From: Candidatus Dadabacteria bacterium
GTDB taxonomy: Bacteria; Desulfobacterota_D; UBA1144; Nemesobacterales; Nemesobacteraceae
Reading direction: 5' to 3'
Length of the DNA stretch: 42,336 nucleotides
Assembly (NCBI GenBank): GCA_022827275.1
Contig: JAJDTG010000003.1
Coordinates: 1 to 42,336, forward strand
Shown here: positions 17,924 through 26,620 of the stretch, one piece after another
Layout of the letters: every line of letters starts with the position of its first letter
Numbering within the stretch: position 1 is the first letter of the stretch
The notes under the pieces: model-generated
The model's input: the letters and a program-made list of their open reading frames with translations, nothing else
The model's database searches: none
What the model was told of the DNA's origin: nothing
Translations under genes and position numbers: made by a program

Positions 17924-18601
17924 TTACCTAGTTGCGCGATAAAGCGCTACTACTCCCATGGTAAGTTCTGAGTATTGGCAATCCCGAAACCCTGCGTTTT
18001 CAAGATGGTGTATAAAATTCTTTCTCTGAGGAAATGAGGCGGCGGATTCAGCGAGATACCTGTATTCTTTGCCCCTGCCGTAAATGCTTCCGACAAGAGG
18101 CATCAAGACTCTGAAGTAAAACATGTATATGGGTTTAAAAACGGGATTTTTTGGAATCGCAAACTCAAGTATGAGAAGTTTCCCTTCTTCCCTTAGGACC
18201 CTTCTTATCTCTCTCAGGGAAAGTTCGTAATCCACTGTGTTTCTTATACCGAAGGCTATGGTGACGGAGCTAAACTGTTTTTCTGCGAAAGGAAGATTTT
18301 CAGCCGTGGCCGACACAAGAGCTATTTTCTCCCTCAAATCAAGGTCTTTAATTTTCTTTCTTGCTATCCGGAGCATATTCATACTGGGATCAATTCCGAC
18401 GGTTTTGGTTGCGGGGTGTTTTTTTGCGATTTCAATCGCAACTTCCGCCGTCCCGGTTGCTATGTCCAAATTGTACTCGGCGTCACGCAATTCTTCTGCT
18501 AGTTTTCTTCTCCAGAGCTTGTGAATTCCAAGGCTGAACAGAGTATTTAGCCAGTCATAGTGGCTTGCTACTTCATCGAAAATTTTCCTTGTTTCAGGCA
18601 T
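17924..18601 (-). CDS. ubiE: Ubiquinone/menaquinone biosynthesis C-methyltransferase
   Basis: This SAM-dependent enzyme C-methylates the quinone ring (MenG/UbiE). From the ATG complementary to 18599-18601 the protein is 225 residues: FDEVASHYDWLNTLFSLGIHKLWRR near the start, the SAM motif LDIATGTAEVAIEIA, and later TIAFGIRNTVDYELSLREIRRVL and a C-terminal TMGVVALYRATR. All are diagnostic. A longer in-frame extension to 18706 lies inside metF and has no family support. The start overlaps the metF stop (TGATG), so the two are co-translated. Whether it works on menaquinone, ubiquinone or both is not decidable here. Confidence 0.94.
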   Translation of the reverse strand: MPETRKIFDEVASHYDWLNTLFSLGIHKLWRRKLAEELRDAEYNLDIATGTAEVAIEIAKKHPATKTVGIDPSMNMLRIARKKIKDLDLREKIALVSATAENLPFAEKQFSSVTIAFGIRNTVDYELSLREIRRVLREEGKLLILEFAIPKNPVFKPIYMFYFRVLMPLVGSIYGRGKEYRYLAESAASFPQRKNFIHHLENAGFRDCQYSELTMGVVALYRATR

Positions 18602-19479
18602 CAGAGCGATTCCAGAATCCTTTCTATCTGGGAGGTTCTGTTGAGAACATAGAAATGAATTCCAGGTACTCCTTCGGCGATAAGTTCCCTTACCTGGTCT
18701 CTGCACTGTGCGATTCCTACTTCCACCGCCTTGGTGTTATCGTCTCCTGCATCTTCCAGTTTCTTTCTCAGGGGTTCGGGGATCTTCGTTCCGCAAAGAG
18801 ACGATATTCTTATCACCTGCTTCGATGAGAGCACAGGCATAAGGCCCGGGATTACCGGAAGATCTATTCCTGCTGCCCTTACTCTGTCAACAAAATCAAA
18901 ATAGTAACGGTTATCGAAAAAGAGTTGAGTAATTATGATATCGGCTCCAGCATCCACTTTTATTTTGAGATTGGATATGTCCTCCTCAAAACTTGGGGAT
19001 TCGATATGTTTTTCAGGATAACCAGCGACTGCTATGGAAAACTGCTGCGGTTTTTCTTTTTCGTATTTTCTTATGTGTTCCACGAGTTGGTTTGCATGCT
19101 GGAAAGCTCCCTCGGACAGCAGCTTCTCGCCATTTTCCTTCGGAATGTCTCCCCTGAGCGCCACTATGTTACGTATTTTTTCCTGTTCAATTTGCTCAAG
19201 CATCAAATCTATTTCCTTTTCGGAAGATCCTATGCAGGTCAGGTGGCAGGCGCTTTCCATCCCGATAACGTTTTTTATGTATGAGGCAACTTCAACCGTT
19301 CTTTTACGTCCCTTCCCCATGGCACCGTGTGTTACCGTTATTATTGCGGGCGAGAGTTCGGCGAGTTTTCCAAGAGTTTCTTTGAGTTTTTCGAACTCAG
19401 GGTCGTCTTTCGGAGGAAAGACTTCAAAGGATATAAGAGGAGCATCTTTTTCCTTGTTATTGTATTCAGAAAAATTCAC
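18601..19479 (-). CDS. metF: 5,10-methylenetetrahydrofolate reductase
   Basis: MetF reduces methylene-THF to methyl-THF for methionine synthesis, an FAD-dependent TIM barrel. The 292-residue product has ISFEVFPPKD (E19 is the catalytic glutamate region), SPAIITVTHGAMG, ACHLTCIGSSEKEI, NIVALRGDIPK, DIIITQLFFDNRYYFDFVDRVRAAGIDLPVIPGLMPV and a GIHFYVLNR end. The start is GTG 19479, preceded by GAGGA at about 7 bases. The GTG overlaps the stop of an upstream open frame (GTGA). It forms an operon with ubiE, and both enzymes belong to one-carbon/SAM metabolism. Confidence 0.97.
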   Translation of the reverse strand: MNFSEYNNKEKDAPLISFEVFPPKDDPEFEKLKETLGKLAELSPAIITVTHGAMGKGRKRTVEVASYIKNVIGMESACHLTCIGSSEKEIDLMLEQIEQEKIRNIVALRGDIPKENGEKLLSEGAFQHANQLVEHIRKYEKEKPQQFSIAVAGYPEKHIESPSFEEDISNLKIKVDAGADIIITQLFFDNRYYFDFVDRVRAAGIDLPVIPGLMPVLSSKQVIRISSLCGTKIPEPLRKKLEDAGDDNTKAVEVGIAQCRDQVRELIAEGVPGIHFYVLNRTSQIERILESL

Positions 19480-19661
19480 GGTTCTTCCTCGAGAGCCAGA
19501 GTTTGCAAGGTGATCTTTCTTTCAATTTCCAACGGGTTCCCGGAGTCCAAAAGTGCCGCAATCAGAATAGCCGGGCCAGACCCACGGACATAACCTACCT
19601 CGTGGAATTTCCGTGTCCTCTTACCTGTAAATCCAGCCTGCTCAATATACCTTGCGTTATA
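19476..19661 (-). other. Open leader frame coupled to metF, no standard start in the first half
   Basis: A 61-codon open frame ends with TGA overlapping the metF GTG (GTGA). It encodes a peptide with the stretches GKRTRKFHEVGYVRGSG and ILIAALLDSGNPLEIERKITLQ, which I do not recognise. No ATG or GTG is present in frame; the only standard starts are TTG codons in its second half. It may be a leader peptide, a gene remnant or chance. The transcript leader it lies in also holds possible stems (CACGG with CCGTG; CGGG with CCCG) but matches no riboswitch class I know. Confidence 0.3.
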
Positions 19662-19672
19662 TTACACATCAA
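19644..19672 (-). promoter_or_regulatory. Sigma-70-type promoter for metF-ubiE
   Basis: On the minus strand TTGATG (19672-19667), a 17-base spacer and TATATT (19649-19644) form a good housekeeping promoter. Transcription would start near 19637, giving a leader of about 158 bases before metF. Confidence 0.6.
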
Positions 19673-19700
19673 GCTGATGCTGTAGCTGGGAAAGTTCAGA

Positions 19701-20168
19701 TTATTTCTTTTGATTCCCAAACAATTCTCTAAAACATGCACTTCTGTAGTTGAATATGGAGTCCAGTTTCCTGCTTACCAGAAGCGAATTTGCCAGTCTT
19801 CCGATCGGGTCAAACGGTAGAGAGTAGTGAACGAGGTCTCGGACTTGCGTTTGATCCCCGACCTGTGCAAAAAAATGCTTGTGGTGCCAGAACTTGTAGG
19901 GCCCGAATCGCTGCTCGTCAACGAAATAGTGCGGTGGATCAACCTGGGTTATTTCTGTTGTCCAGGAGCTTTTGAAAAAAGGGATGGGTGTTACGGTGTA
20001 AGTAATTATCATGCCGGGATATATTTTTTCTTCCGCCCCGGATGTTATCTGCAGGTTGAGTTCCGAGGGAGTTATCTTGGGAAGGTTGTTCGGGTTGGAG
20101 AAAAAATCCCAGGCCGTTTCAAGAGAGACCTGCAAAAGCTCCGTTCTCTCAAGCGTGTATATCTTCAT
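19701..20168 (-). CDS. SRPBCC (START-like) domain protein
   Basis: The 155-residue protein has the ligand-cavity fold pattern of the cyclase/dehydrase-like group: a first strand YTLERTELLQVSLETAWDFFSNPNNLPKITP, then a GMIITYTV strand, and the late HHKHFFAQVGDQTQVRDLVHYSLPFDPIG segment. These residues match the conserved SRPBCC proteins often found with, or fused to, TIGR01777 epimerases. The ligand is unknown. It overlaps the preceding MFS gene by 4 bases, so the two form an operon. Confidence 0.85.
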   Translation of the reverse strand: MKIYTLERTELLQVSLETAWDFFSNPNNLPKITPSELNLQITSGAEEKIYPGMIITYTVTPIPFFKSSWTTEITQVDPPHYFVDEQRFGPYKFWHHKHFFAQVGDQTQVRDLVHYSLPFDPIGRLANSLLVSRKLDSIFNYRSACFRELFGNQKK

Positions 20169-21331
20169 TTTTCTTCAGTCTGTTCCAGTGGCGGCTTGGG
20201 AAGCCCTACAAAGCTCCACAGTATTAAGAAGAAAAGTCCGAGTATCAGGGGCAAGGACGGGTGTGTCTCATAAAGTATACCGGCGGACATTCCCCCCACG
20301 CAGGCCCCCATAAAATTCGCCAGATTGAAAAAACCGGAGAGTACACCTCTGTTCTCCGAAGAGACTCTTTGCGTAACAAACGCGGGGAGTATGGACTGAA
20401 ATATGGTGTGCCCGAAAAAGAACACTCCTCCCGCGACATAGAGGGTGGTGCTGTCGGATTCCCGAAGCAGATAGATTAAAAAGGCGGCCACTAAAAAGAA
20501 AAGCCCGAACTGAACTGCCTGTCTGAGCGTTTTTCTCGTCTCGGAAATCCTGATGTAGAGGTTAACCAGAAGCGCGCTCGGGGCGAGTATTACCAGATAA
20601 ACGAACCACAGGTTTTCAGGTCCGGTACCGAGATTTTTCCAGTCAAGTGGATAGATGAACAGAATAAGGTTAAGGGTGAGGGAGGTTATGAAGGTTGAGG
20701 AAAGAATTTTTCCAATTTCCGGTTCCCTGAGTTTGAGAAGAATTTCTTTTCTGTCCCTTGTTTTCTTCTTCGGAAGTTCGGGAAACATGAAAAGAGCAAC
20801 TAGAATCGCCGCTAAACCCAAGGCCGCGAGTATGAAGAAAAGGCTCTCGAAACCGAATTTCGTCGCGAGTACCGGGCCGATTACGAGTGAAGTTATAAAT
20901 GCAACCCCAACTATTATTCCGGTCAGCATAAAAGACTGTGCCCTTACTTCGTTTCTTGTGGAGTCTCCGAGTGTGGCTAGGGCGACTGCACCTATTGCAC
21001 CGCTTCCCTGAAGCGCCCTGGTTATTATGAGCTCCCAGATGTTGTCCGCGAAACCGCAGAGAACGCTTCCCAGGCAGAAAATTATAAGTCCCGATACTAT
21101 TACTGGCTTTCTTCCGAATCTGTCGCTTGCCATGCCGAAAGGTATCTGAAGCAGGCTCTGGGTAAGTGCGTATATTCCGAACGCGACTCCCGCGGATGAG
21201 AGGGTTGCTCCCTCGTAATTTACGGCATATATGCTGAAAACTGGAATTATCAGGAATATTCCTAGAAGCCTAAGTGCAATTATTGTTCCTATTACTAGAA
21301 CGGAGTGAAGTTCATACCTGTTCAGTTTCAT
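20165..21331 (-). CDS. MFS transporter
   Basis: A 388-residue inner-membrane protein with about 12 hydrophobic segments. Motif A of the major facilitator family is clear between helices 2 and 3 (GMASDRFGRKPV), and helix 4 carries RALQGSGAIGAV, the drug/H+ antiporter-like pattern of the YajR/Bcr-type group. The substrate cannot be inferred. It is the first gene of a two-gene minus-strand operon with the SRPBCC gene. The upstream region carries a perfect inverted repeat at 21441-21464 that could regulate it. Confidence 0.9.
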   Translation of the reverse strand: MKLNRYELHSVLVIGTIIALRLLGIFLIIPVFSIYAVNYEGATLSSAGVAFGIYALTQSLLQIPFGMASDRFGRKPVIVSGLIIFCLGSVLCGFADNIWELIITRALQGSGAIGAVALATLGDSTRNEVRAQSFMLTGIIVGVAFITSLVIGPVLATKFGFESLFFILAALGLAAILVALFMFPELPKKKTRDRKEILLKLREPEIGKILSSTFITSLTLNLILFIYPLDWKNLGTGPENLWFVYLVILAPSALLVNLYIRISETRKTLRQAVQFGLFFLVAAFLIYLLRESDSTTLYVAGGVFFFGHTIFQSILPAFVTQRVSSENRGVLSGFFNLANFMGACVGGMSAGILYETHPSLPLILGLFFLILWSFVGLPKPPLEQTEEK

Positions 21332-21440
21332 GGTGTTTTTCCTGAAATTTCCCGTTACGGCTTAATTTGGGAAGACAGATAAAAAAACCGGACTTCCAGT
21401 CTTTTATCAAGTCTAAATTTTATGCGTGACATTGAAAAAC

Positions 21441-21464
21441 CTAGTACCATACCATTGGTACTAG
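21441..21464. repeat. Perfect 9-base inverted repeat, 6-base loop (operator or terminator)
   Basis: CTAGTACCA, six bases, then TGGTACTAG is exactly symmetric. It lies about 110 bases before the MFS start and 44 bases before the small ORF at 21508. Read on the minus strand it is followed by GTTTTTC, so a weak terminator is possible. Symmetry, size and position also fit a repressor operator. Runs of A followed by CCGG lie on both sides (21379-21390 and 21470-21483). Confidence 0.6.
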
Positions 21465-21507
21465 AACAATAAAAAAAACCGGGATCTAATTGAAGGAGGA
21501 ACATCTC

Positions 21508-21663
21508 TTGTATGAGGCAGGCCTGAAACTTGGTTCAGGGACTGGTATAATTTCCATTCTAGCTGACCCGGGGAAATACGGAACCGGCGAACAGGTAGTT
21601 CGAATGAACTTCCTCCCTCAGCTTTTGGAGAAATTTCCAGGCGATGAGACCTACTTGGGCTGA
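21508..21663 (+). CDS. Putative small protein, 51 residues, upstream of and overlapping alr
   Basis: The frame starts at TTG 21508 with a perfect AGGAGG (21495-21500) about 7-8 bases upstream, the same start style as rpsE and rpoA here. It begins MYEAGLKLGSGTGII, contains EQVVRMNFLPQLLEKFPGDE and ends at TGA 21661-21663, 20 bases into alr. I do not recognise a family and it has no clear signal or membrane segment. alr itself has a weak ribosome site, so translation of this ORF could feed alr. It could instead be chance; only start-signal quality supports it. Confidence 0.45.
   Translation: MYEAGLKLGSGTGIISILADPGKYGTGEQVVRMNFLPQLLEKFPGDETYLG
21543..21551 (+). promoter_or_regulatory. Extended -10-like element before alr
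   Basis: TGGTATAAT is a perfect extended -10; no good -35 precedes it (TGAAAC at 16 bases is weak). Transcription would start near 21558 and give alr a leader of about 86 bases. It lies inside the small ORF at 21508-21663, so both cannot be the main signal at once. Confidence 0.35.
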
Positions 21664-22732
21664 AATCAGTCTTGATTCTTTTAAGTCAAACCTAGGTGAA
21701 GTAAGAAGAGTTGTGGGGGAGAATGTCCGTATCATGGCGATTGTCAAAGCCAACGCTTACGGACACGGTGCGGCAAGGGTAAGCGAAGTCGCGCTTGCTC
21801 ATGGAGCCGACATGCTTGGAGTGGCTACAGTGCCTGAGGCAATGGAACTCAGGGAGACTGGAATAACAAGCGAGATATTTCTTCTGGGAGGGGTTGATCC
21901 TCGGGAAGCCGGTGTGGTTCTAGAGAACGCGCTTACTCCTGCCTGCTATTCCCTTGAAGTGCTAGAGGTTCTCTCTGGGGCTGCCGTTGAGCGCGGAAAA
22001 ACAGTCGGTTATCACCTGAAAGTCGATACGGGCATGACCAGGCTTGGAGTGGGAGTAGGCGATATGGAATCTTTTTTCGCTTCGGCCGCCGAACTTCCCG
22101 GCGTGATGCTTGAAGGTGTTTTTACGCATCTTGCCTCCTCTGAGATTCCCCAGAGCGATTATACGGATTATCAGCTAGGGGTTTTTCGCGAAGGCCTTTT
22201 TTTTCTTGACGAACTGGGAGTTAAATACCGCTACTCCCATTCCGCGAACAGCGCATCTCTCCAGAGGTTTCCGGATTCCCATATGGACATTGTGAGACCC
22301 GGGATAATGCTTTACGGTTCGGGCAGCATGGGGGAAGTTGATCTCAGGCCGGTTATGAAACTCAAAACAAAAATAGTTCAACTCAGAAAAGCGTCTCCAG
22401 GCACTCCGGTTAGTTACGGAGGGAGTTTCGTTACGGGAAGGGAAACGCTGGTCGCTACCCTTCCGATCGGGTATGCGGATGGCTACCCAAGAGCGCTTTC
22501 AAACAGGGCGAAGGTTTCCATAGGCGGAAGACTTGCTCCGCTTATAGGGTCTGTCTGCATGGATTTCATCATGGTTGACGTAACGGACGTTCCTGGTGTC
22601 TGTGTGGGAGATGAGGTGGTGCTTTTCGGAGACGGGCTTGTGAGCGTTGAGGATGTTTCTTCCTGGGCCGAAACCATATCCTATGAAGTTTTATCGAGGA
22701 TCTCGTCCAGGGTTCCGAGGCGTTACGTGTGA
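21644..22732 (+). CDS. alr: Alanine racemase
   Basis: Alr makes D-alanine for peptidoglycan with pyridoxal phosphate. The PLP lysine is K35 in the motif AIVKANAYGHG. Other family blocks are HLKVDTGMTRLG, the RPGIMLYG segment, the VSYGGSF region with the second catalytic base tyrosine, PIGYADGYPR and SVCMDFIMVDVT. The 362-residue length is normal. The ATG lies inside the end of the small ORF at 21508-21663. PLP supply (pdxH) is encoded 4 kb away but not in the same operon. Confidence 0.97.
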   Translation: MRPTWAEISLDSFKSNLGEVRRVVGENVRIMAIVKANAYGHGAARVSEVALAHGADMLGVATVPEAMELRETGITSEIFLLGGVDPREAGVVLENALTPACYSLEVLEVLSGAAVERGKTVGYHLKVDTGMTRLGVGVGDMESFFASAAELPGVMLEGVFTHLASSEIPQSDYTDYQLGVFREGLFFLDELGVKYRYSHSANSASLQRFPDSHMDIVRPGIMLYGSGSMGEVDLRPVMKLKTKIVQLRKASPGTPVSYGGSFVTGRETLVATLPIGYADGYPRALSNRAKVSIGGRLAPLIGSVCMDFIMVDVTDVPGVCVGDEVVLFGDGLVSVEDVSSWAETISYEVLSRISSRVPRRYV

Positions 22733-22767
22733 TTTTCTTTGCTAGTTCATCTTAGTGGAATCCGCAA

Positions 22768-23217
22768 ATGAGAGCTGTTATACAGAGGGTAACAGAGGCG
22801 TCAGTCAGTGTTGATGGGAAAGTAGTCGGCAGCATCGGCCCGGGAATGGTGGTTCTTCTCGGGGTTGAGAAAGATGATTCGGAAAAAGATGTTGCCTATG
22901 TAGCGGAGAAGATATCGGGTCTCAGGATATTTGACGACTCCTCGGGCAGAATGAATCTCAGTGTCGAGGATACCGGGAGAGAGATCCTAGCCATCTCCCA
23001 GTTTACCCTCTACGGTGACTGCAGGAAGGGCAGAAGGCCTTCTTACACTCGGGCCGCCGGCGAAGATTTGGCGAAGGGGCTTTACGAACTTTTCATCGCT
23101 AAGCTTACGGAGCGTGGAATCCCGGTGAAAAGCGGGGTTTTCGGGGCTCACATGGATGTTCATATAGCGAATTGCGGGCCGGTTACGCTTCTTGTTGACA
23201 GTTCCAGGGATTTCTGA
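22768..23217 (+). CDS. dtd: D-aminoacyl-tRNA deacylase
   Basis: Dtd removes D-amino acids (and glycine from tRNA-Ala) mischarged onto tRNA. The 149-residue protein has the family signatures MRAVIQRVTEASV, the SQFTLYGD motif and the C-terminal NCGPVTLLVD, the N-x-G-P-V-T loop that rejects L-amino acids. Its position just after alr, which produces D-alanine, makes functional sense. Confidence 0.97.
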   Translation: MRAVIQRVTEASVSVDGKVVGSIGPGMVVLLGVEKDDSEKDVAYVAEKISGLRIFDDSSGRMNLSVEDTGREILAISQFTLYGDCRKGRRPSYTRAAGEDLAKGLYELFIAKLTERGIPVKSGVFGAHMDVHIANCGPVTLLVDSSRDF

Positions 23218-23263
23218 GGTTTCATACTGGTTATTTCGCCGCGGCGGATTATTATTAGGGCAG

Positions 23264-23719
23264 ATGAAGACTATATGCAGCCATCCTACCGCTCACAGGG
23301 ATTATATATTTGAGGAGAAGTACGAAGCGGGCCTGGTCCTCAAGGGCTCCGAGGTTAAATCCCTTAGAAGCGGAAACGCCAGCGTGAAGGAGAGTTTCGC
23401 TCTCATAAGGGAAGGGGAAGCGAGGCTTGTTAACTGCTACATAGCTCCTTATGACGCCGCTAACACGCTTAACCATGATCCGACAAGAGAAAGGAAGCTT
23501 CTGCTTAACTCTCATGAGATAAGAAAGCTGATTGGAAAGACCAGCATTAGAGGGTACACTTTAGTTCCTCTCAGGATTTATTTTAAAAACGGCATCGCAA
23601 AACTCGAACTGGCCCTTGCCAAAGGCAAGAAGACGAGGGATAAAAGAGAGGATATCAAGCGTCGTGAGGCCCAAAGAGATATGCAGAAAGCCGTAAGACG
23701 ATCTTTGAAACGTTCATAG
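23264..23719 (+). CDS. smpB: SsrA-binding protein SmpB
   Basis: SmpB binds tmRNA and brings it to stalled ribosomes. From ATG 23264 (AGGG a few bases upstream) the protein is 151 residues: HRDYIFEEKYEAGLVLKGSEVKSLRSG, YIAPYDAANTLNHDP, KLLLNSHEIRKL and a basic tail KGKKTRDKREDIKRREAQRDM. A longer in-frame stretch to 23192 overlaps dtd and has no family match. The tmRNA gene starts 10 bases after its stop. Confidence 0.97.
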   Translation: MKTICSHPTAHRDYIFEEKYEAGLVLKGSEVKSLRSGNASVKESFALIREGEARLVNCYIAPYDAANTLNHDPTRERKLLLNSHEIRKLIGKTSIRGYTLVPLRIYFKNGIAKLELALAKGKKTRDKREDIKRREAQRDMQKAVRRSLKRS

Positions 23720-23728
23720 CTTAAACAC

Positions 23729-24080
<352 letters not shown>

Positions 24081-24137
24081 AAAGAGAATTAAAACATCAC
24101 CTCTCAGAATATAAATCCTCAAAACGAAAAATCATAA

Positions 24138-24159
24138 CCCCCTATAGGGGGCTATTTTT
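24138..24159 (+). terminator. Rho-independent terminator after ssrA
   Basis: CCCCC TATA GGGGG (24138-24151) followed by CTATTTTT makes a short strong hairpin with a T tract, 57 bases after the tmRNA CCA end. Confidence 0.75.
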
Positions 24160-24189
24160 GTCCAGCCGAGTGTTAAAGCCGGGGATATA

Positions 24190-24783
24190 ATGAAGCGCAG
24201 AACCATAGTAATTGCTACTAAGAACAAGGGGAAGCTGAGAGAATTCAGATCAATTCTCGCTGACGCCTATGATGAGATCCTTTCCCTTGAGGATTTTGAC
24301 GATATTCCCGATATAGAGGAAACGGGTCTTTCTTTCAGGGAGAACGCATATATCAAGGCGAAAACAACCTCTGATTTTCTTAGGATGGATTCTATTGGGG
24401 ATGACTCGGGGTTGGTTGTGGATGCTCTGGGCGGGGCTCCAGGGATTTATTCAGCAAGGTATGCCGGGGAAGGGGCTTCGGATAATGATAATAACGAAAA
24501 ACTACTCTCTGAGCTCAAAGGAAAGAAAAACAGAGATGCCAGATTTGTCTGCTGTATCTCTCTAGTGCTTGTGAACGGAACACAGGAATTTTTTGAGGGC
24601 GAGTGCTGTGGACAGATTATCCAGGAGAAAAGAGGCGAAAGCGGTTTTGGCTATGACCCGGTTTTTTATGTTCCCAAATACGGAAAGACCATGGCTGAAC
24701 TCGGCCCCGACATAAAAAACAGGATAAGTCACAGAGCTATTGCTTCAGAAAAGCTTCTGTCATATTTTTCGAATTTTAACTAG
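24190..24783 (+). CDS. rdgB: XTP/dITP diphosphatase (non-canonical purine NTP pyrophosphatase)
   Basis: RdgB/HAM1 hydrolyses dITP and XTP to keep deaminated purines out of DNA and RNA. The 197-residue protein has IATKNKGKLREF, ETGLSFRENAYIKAKTTSD, the GDDSGLVVDALGGAPGIYSARYAG catalytic region, GFGYDPVFYVP and ISHRAIA, the whole family signature. It lies between the ssrA terminator and pyrG, read on the + strand. Confidence 0.97.
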   Translation: MKRRTIVIATKNKGKLREFRSILADAYDEILSLEDFDDIPDIEETGLSFRENAYIKAKTTSDFLRMDSIGDDSGLVVDALGGAPGIYSARYAGEGASDNDNNEKLLSELKGKKNRDARFVCCISLVLVNGTQEFFEGECCGQIIQEKRGESGFGYDPVFYVPKYGKTMAELGPDIKNRISHRAIASEKLLSYFSNFN

Positions 24784-24904
24784 ATGTTTTAACAAGCTTT
24801 TTTTTTCGTACCTGTTTTTACTTTCTGAAGACCTAATCGGTCTATTTGATATAAGAATTCTTCCGATTTTGTCTTGCCAGGTTATGTGAAATTTTTGTTT
24901 TTAA

Positions 24905-24933
24905 TTGTAAGCTGCTTTCCAATTGAATATATT
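24905..24933 (+). promoter_or_regulatory. Putative sigma-70 promoter for pyrG
   Basis: TTGTAA (24905-24910), 17 bases and TATATT (24928-24933), in an AT-rich 206-base gap after rdgB. The expected start is near 24940, giving a 50-base leader. I see no attenuator hairpin or C/G-rich start like those that sense pyrimidines in some pyrG genes. Confidence 0.45.
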
Positions 24934-24989
24934 TAAATTCCGACCTTTGTTTATTGCGGCTGCTTTAACTTGATAAAGGGGTTTTCTGC

Positions 24990-26603
24990 TTGAAAAGCGC
25001 GAAGTTTATTTTTGTTACCGGCGGAGTTATGTCTTCTCTGGGAAAGGGTATCTCTGCTTCCTCAATAGGTCTCCTTCTTGAATGCTGTGGTCTTCGAGTC
25101 ACTCTTCAAAAACTTGATCCCTATATAAACGTTGATCCGGGCACAATGAACCCTTTTGAGCATGGGGAGGTTTTTGTTACCGATGACGGGGCGGAAACGG
25201 ATCTCGATCTTGGTCATTACGAGAGGTTTACCAAAGCTTATCTCGGCAAGAAAAACAATCTTACAAGCGGCAAAGTCTACGATTCCGTTATCTCCAAGGA
25301 AAGAGAAGGTAAATTTCTCGGCAAAACGGTCCAGGTAATTCCTCACATAACGGATGAGATAAAGTCGCGTGTGCTTGCCCTTGAGAACGGCAACGATGTC
25401 ATCATAGTCGAGATTGGTGGTACCGTCGGAGATATTGAGAGCCTCCCTTTTCTTGAGGCTGTAAGGCAGTTGAGGTCGGATCTCGGCAAACAGAACACTC
25501 TTTTCATACATCTTACGTATGTTCCCTATGTTGCCGCAGCCGGAGAACTAAAAACAAAGCCTACGCAGCACAGCGTAAAGGAACTTCTCCAGATAGGAAT
25601 TCAGCCTGACATACTCCTGTGCCGCACCGAGGACAAGTTCCTGCCAGAAGAGGTTAAAAGAAAAATAGCCCTTTTCTGCAACATCGAGCAAAAGGCGGTG
25701 ATTACGGCCAAGGACGTTGAGCACATATATGAAGTTCCGCTTATGTACAAAAGAGAAGGCTTGGCAGAGATAATTGTTGAATATCTTGGCATGTGGACCA
25801 AGAAACCCGACATGGGAGAGTGGGAAGAACTGGTTCGAAGAGTAAAGAATATGAAAAAAATCGTGCGTATTGCCGTTGTCGGAAAATACGTTTCACACGG
25901 AGATGCTTACAAGAGCCTCCACGAGGCCCTTTACCACGGTGGTTTAGCGCATGATTCGAGTGTTGAAATAAAATACGTGAATTCAGAAGAAATGGATGGT
26001 ACATCTCCACACGATTATTTCTCCGATGTTCACGGCATACTTGTTCCCGGAGGATTCGGGGAGAGAGGAATTGACGGTAAAGTTGACGCCACTAAATACG
26101 CAAGGGAGAATCAGATTCCCTTTTTCGGAATCTGTTACGGTATGCAGCTTGCCGTTATTGAGTTTTCAAGGAATGTTTGTGGCATAGATGACGCGGATAC
26201 GACCGAGAACAACGGCGATACGCAGAACCCGGTTATAGATATAATGGAATCGCAAAAGAACATAAGTGAGAAGGGTGGAACAATGAGACTCGGGGCCTAT
26301 CCCTGCGTCATAAAGCCCGAGACTTTGGCTAACAGCATCTACGGGATTTCTGAGATCTCCGAAAGACACAGACATCGGTTTGAAGTGAACAACAGCTACA
26401 GGGAAATTCTTGAGTCAAATGGAATGATCCTTTGCGGCCTCTCGCCGGATGGAAGTCTGGTTGAAATCATGGAACTTAAAGACCATCCTTGGTTTGTCGG
26501 CTGTCAGTTCCACCCCGAATTCAAATCAAAGCCCCTAAGTGCCCACCCGCTTTTCAGAGATTTCATAAGAGGGGCGCTTCAATACAAGGATTCTCTTAGC
26601 TGA
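24990..26603 (+). CDS. pyrG: CTP synthase
   Basis: PyrG converts UTP to CTP using glutamine. The synthase domain starts with [22 protein letters not shown]; the glutamine amidotransferase domain has the nucleophile C382 in GICYGMQ and the H508/E510 pair in QFHPEF. The 537-residue length is normal. Start is TTG 24990, with AAAGGGG 8-9 bases upstream. The following RNase gene starts 17 bases after its stop, so they may be co-transcribed. Confidence 0.97.
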   Translation: MKSAKFIFVTGGVMSSLGKGISASSIGLLLECCGLRVTLQKLDPYINVDPGTMNPFEHGEVFVTDDGAETDLDLGHYERFTKAYLGKKNNLTSGKVYDSVISKEREGKFLGKTVQVIPHITDEIKSRVLALENGNDVIIVEIGGTVGDIESLPFLEAVRQLRSDLGKQNTLFIHLTYVPYVAAAGELKTKPTQHSVKELLQIGIQPDILLCRTEDKFLPEEVKRKIALFCNIEQKAVITAKDVEHIYEVPLMYKREGLAEIIVEYLGMWTKKPDMGEWEELVRRVKNMKKIVRIAVVGKYVSHGDAYKSLHEALYHGGLAHDSSVEIKYVNSEEMDGTSPHDYFSDVHGILVPGGFGERGIDGKVDATKYARENQIPFFGICYGMQLAVIEFSRNVCGIDDADTTENNGDTQNPVIDIMESQKNISEKGGTMRLGAYPCVIKPETLANSIYGISEISERHRHRFEVNNSYREILESNGMILCGLSPDGSLVEIMELKDHPWFVGCQFHPEFKSKPLSAHPLFRDFIRGALQYKDSLS

Positions 26604-26620
26604 TCGAATTATTCCATTCG

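Noticed and set aside
17924-18706. Longer start for ubiE reaching into metF
   Set aside because: The first 35 residues have no family similarity, and ATG at 18601 overlaps the metF stop as expected for coupled genes.
24784-24989. AT-rich gap before pyrG as a possible origin or regulatory RNA
   Set aside because: No DnaA boxes, repeats or stable hairpins are visible; a simple promoter explains it.
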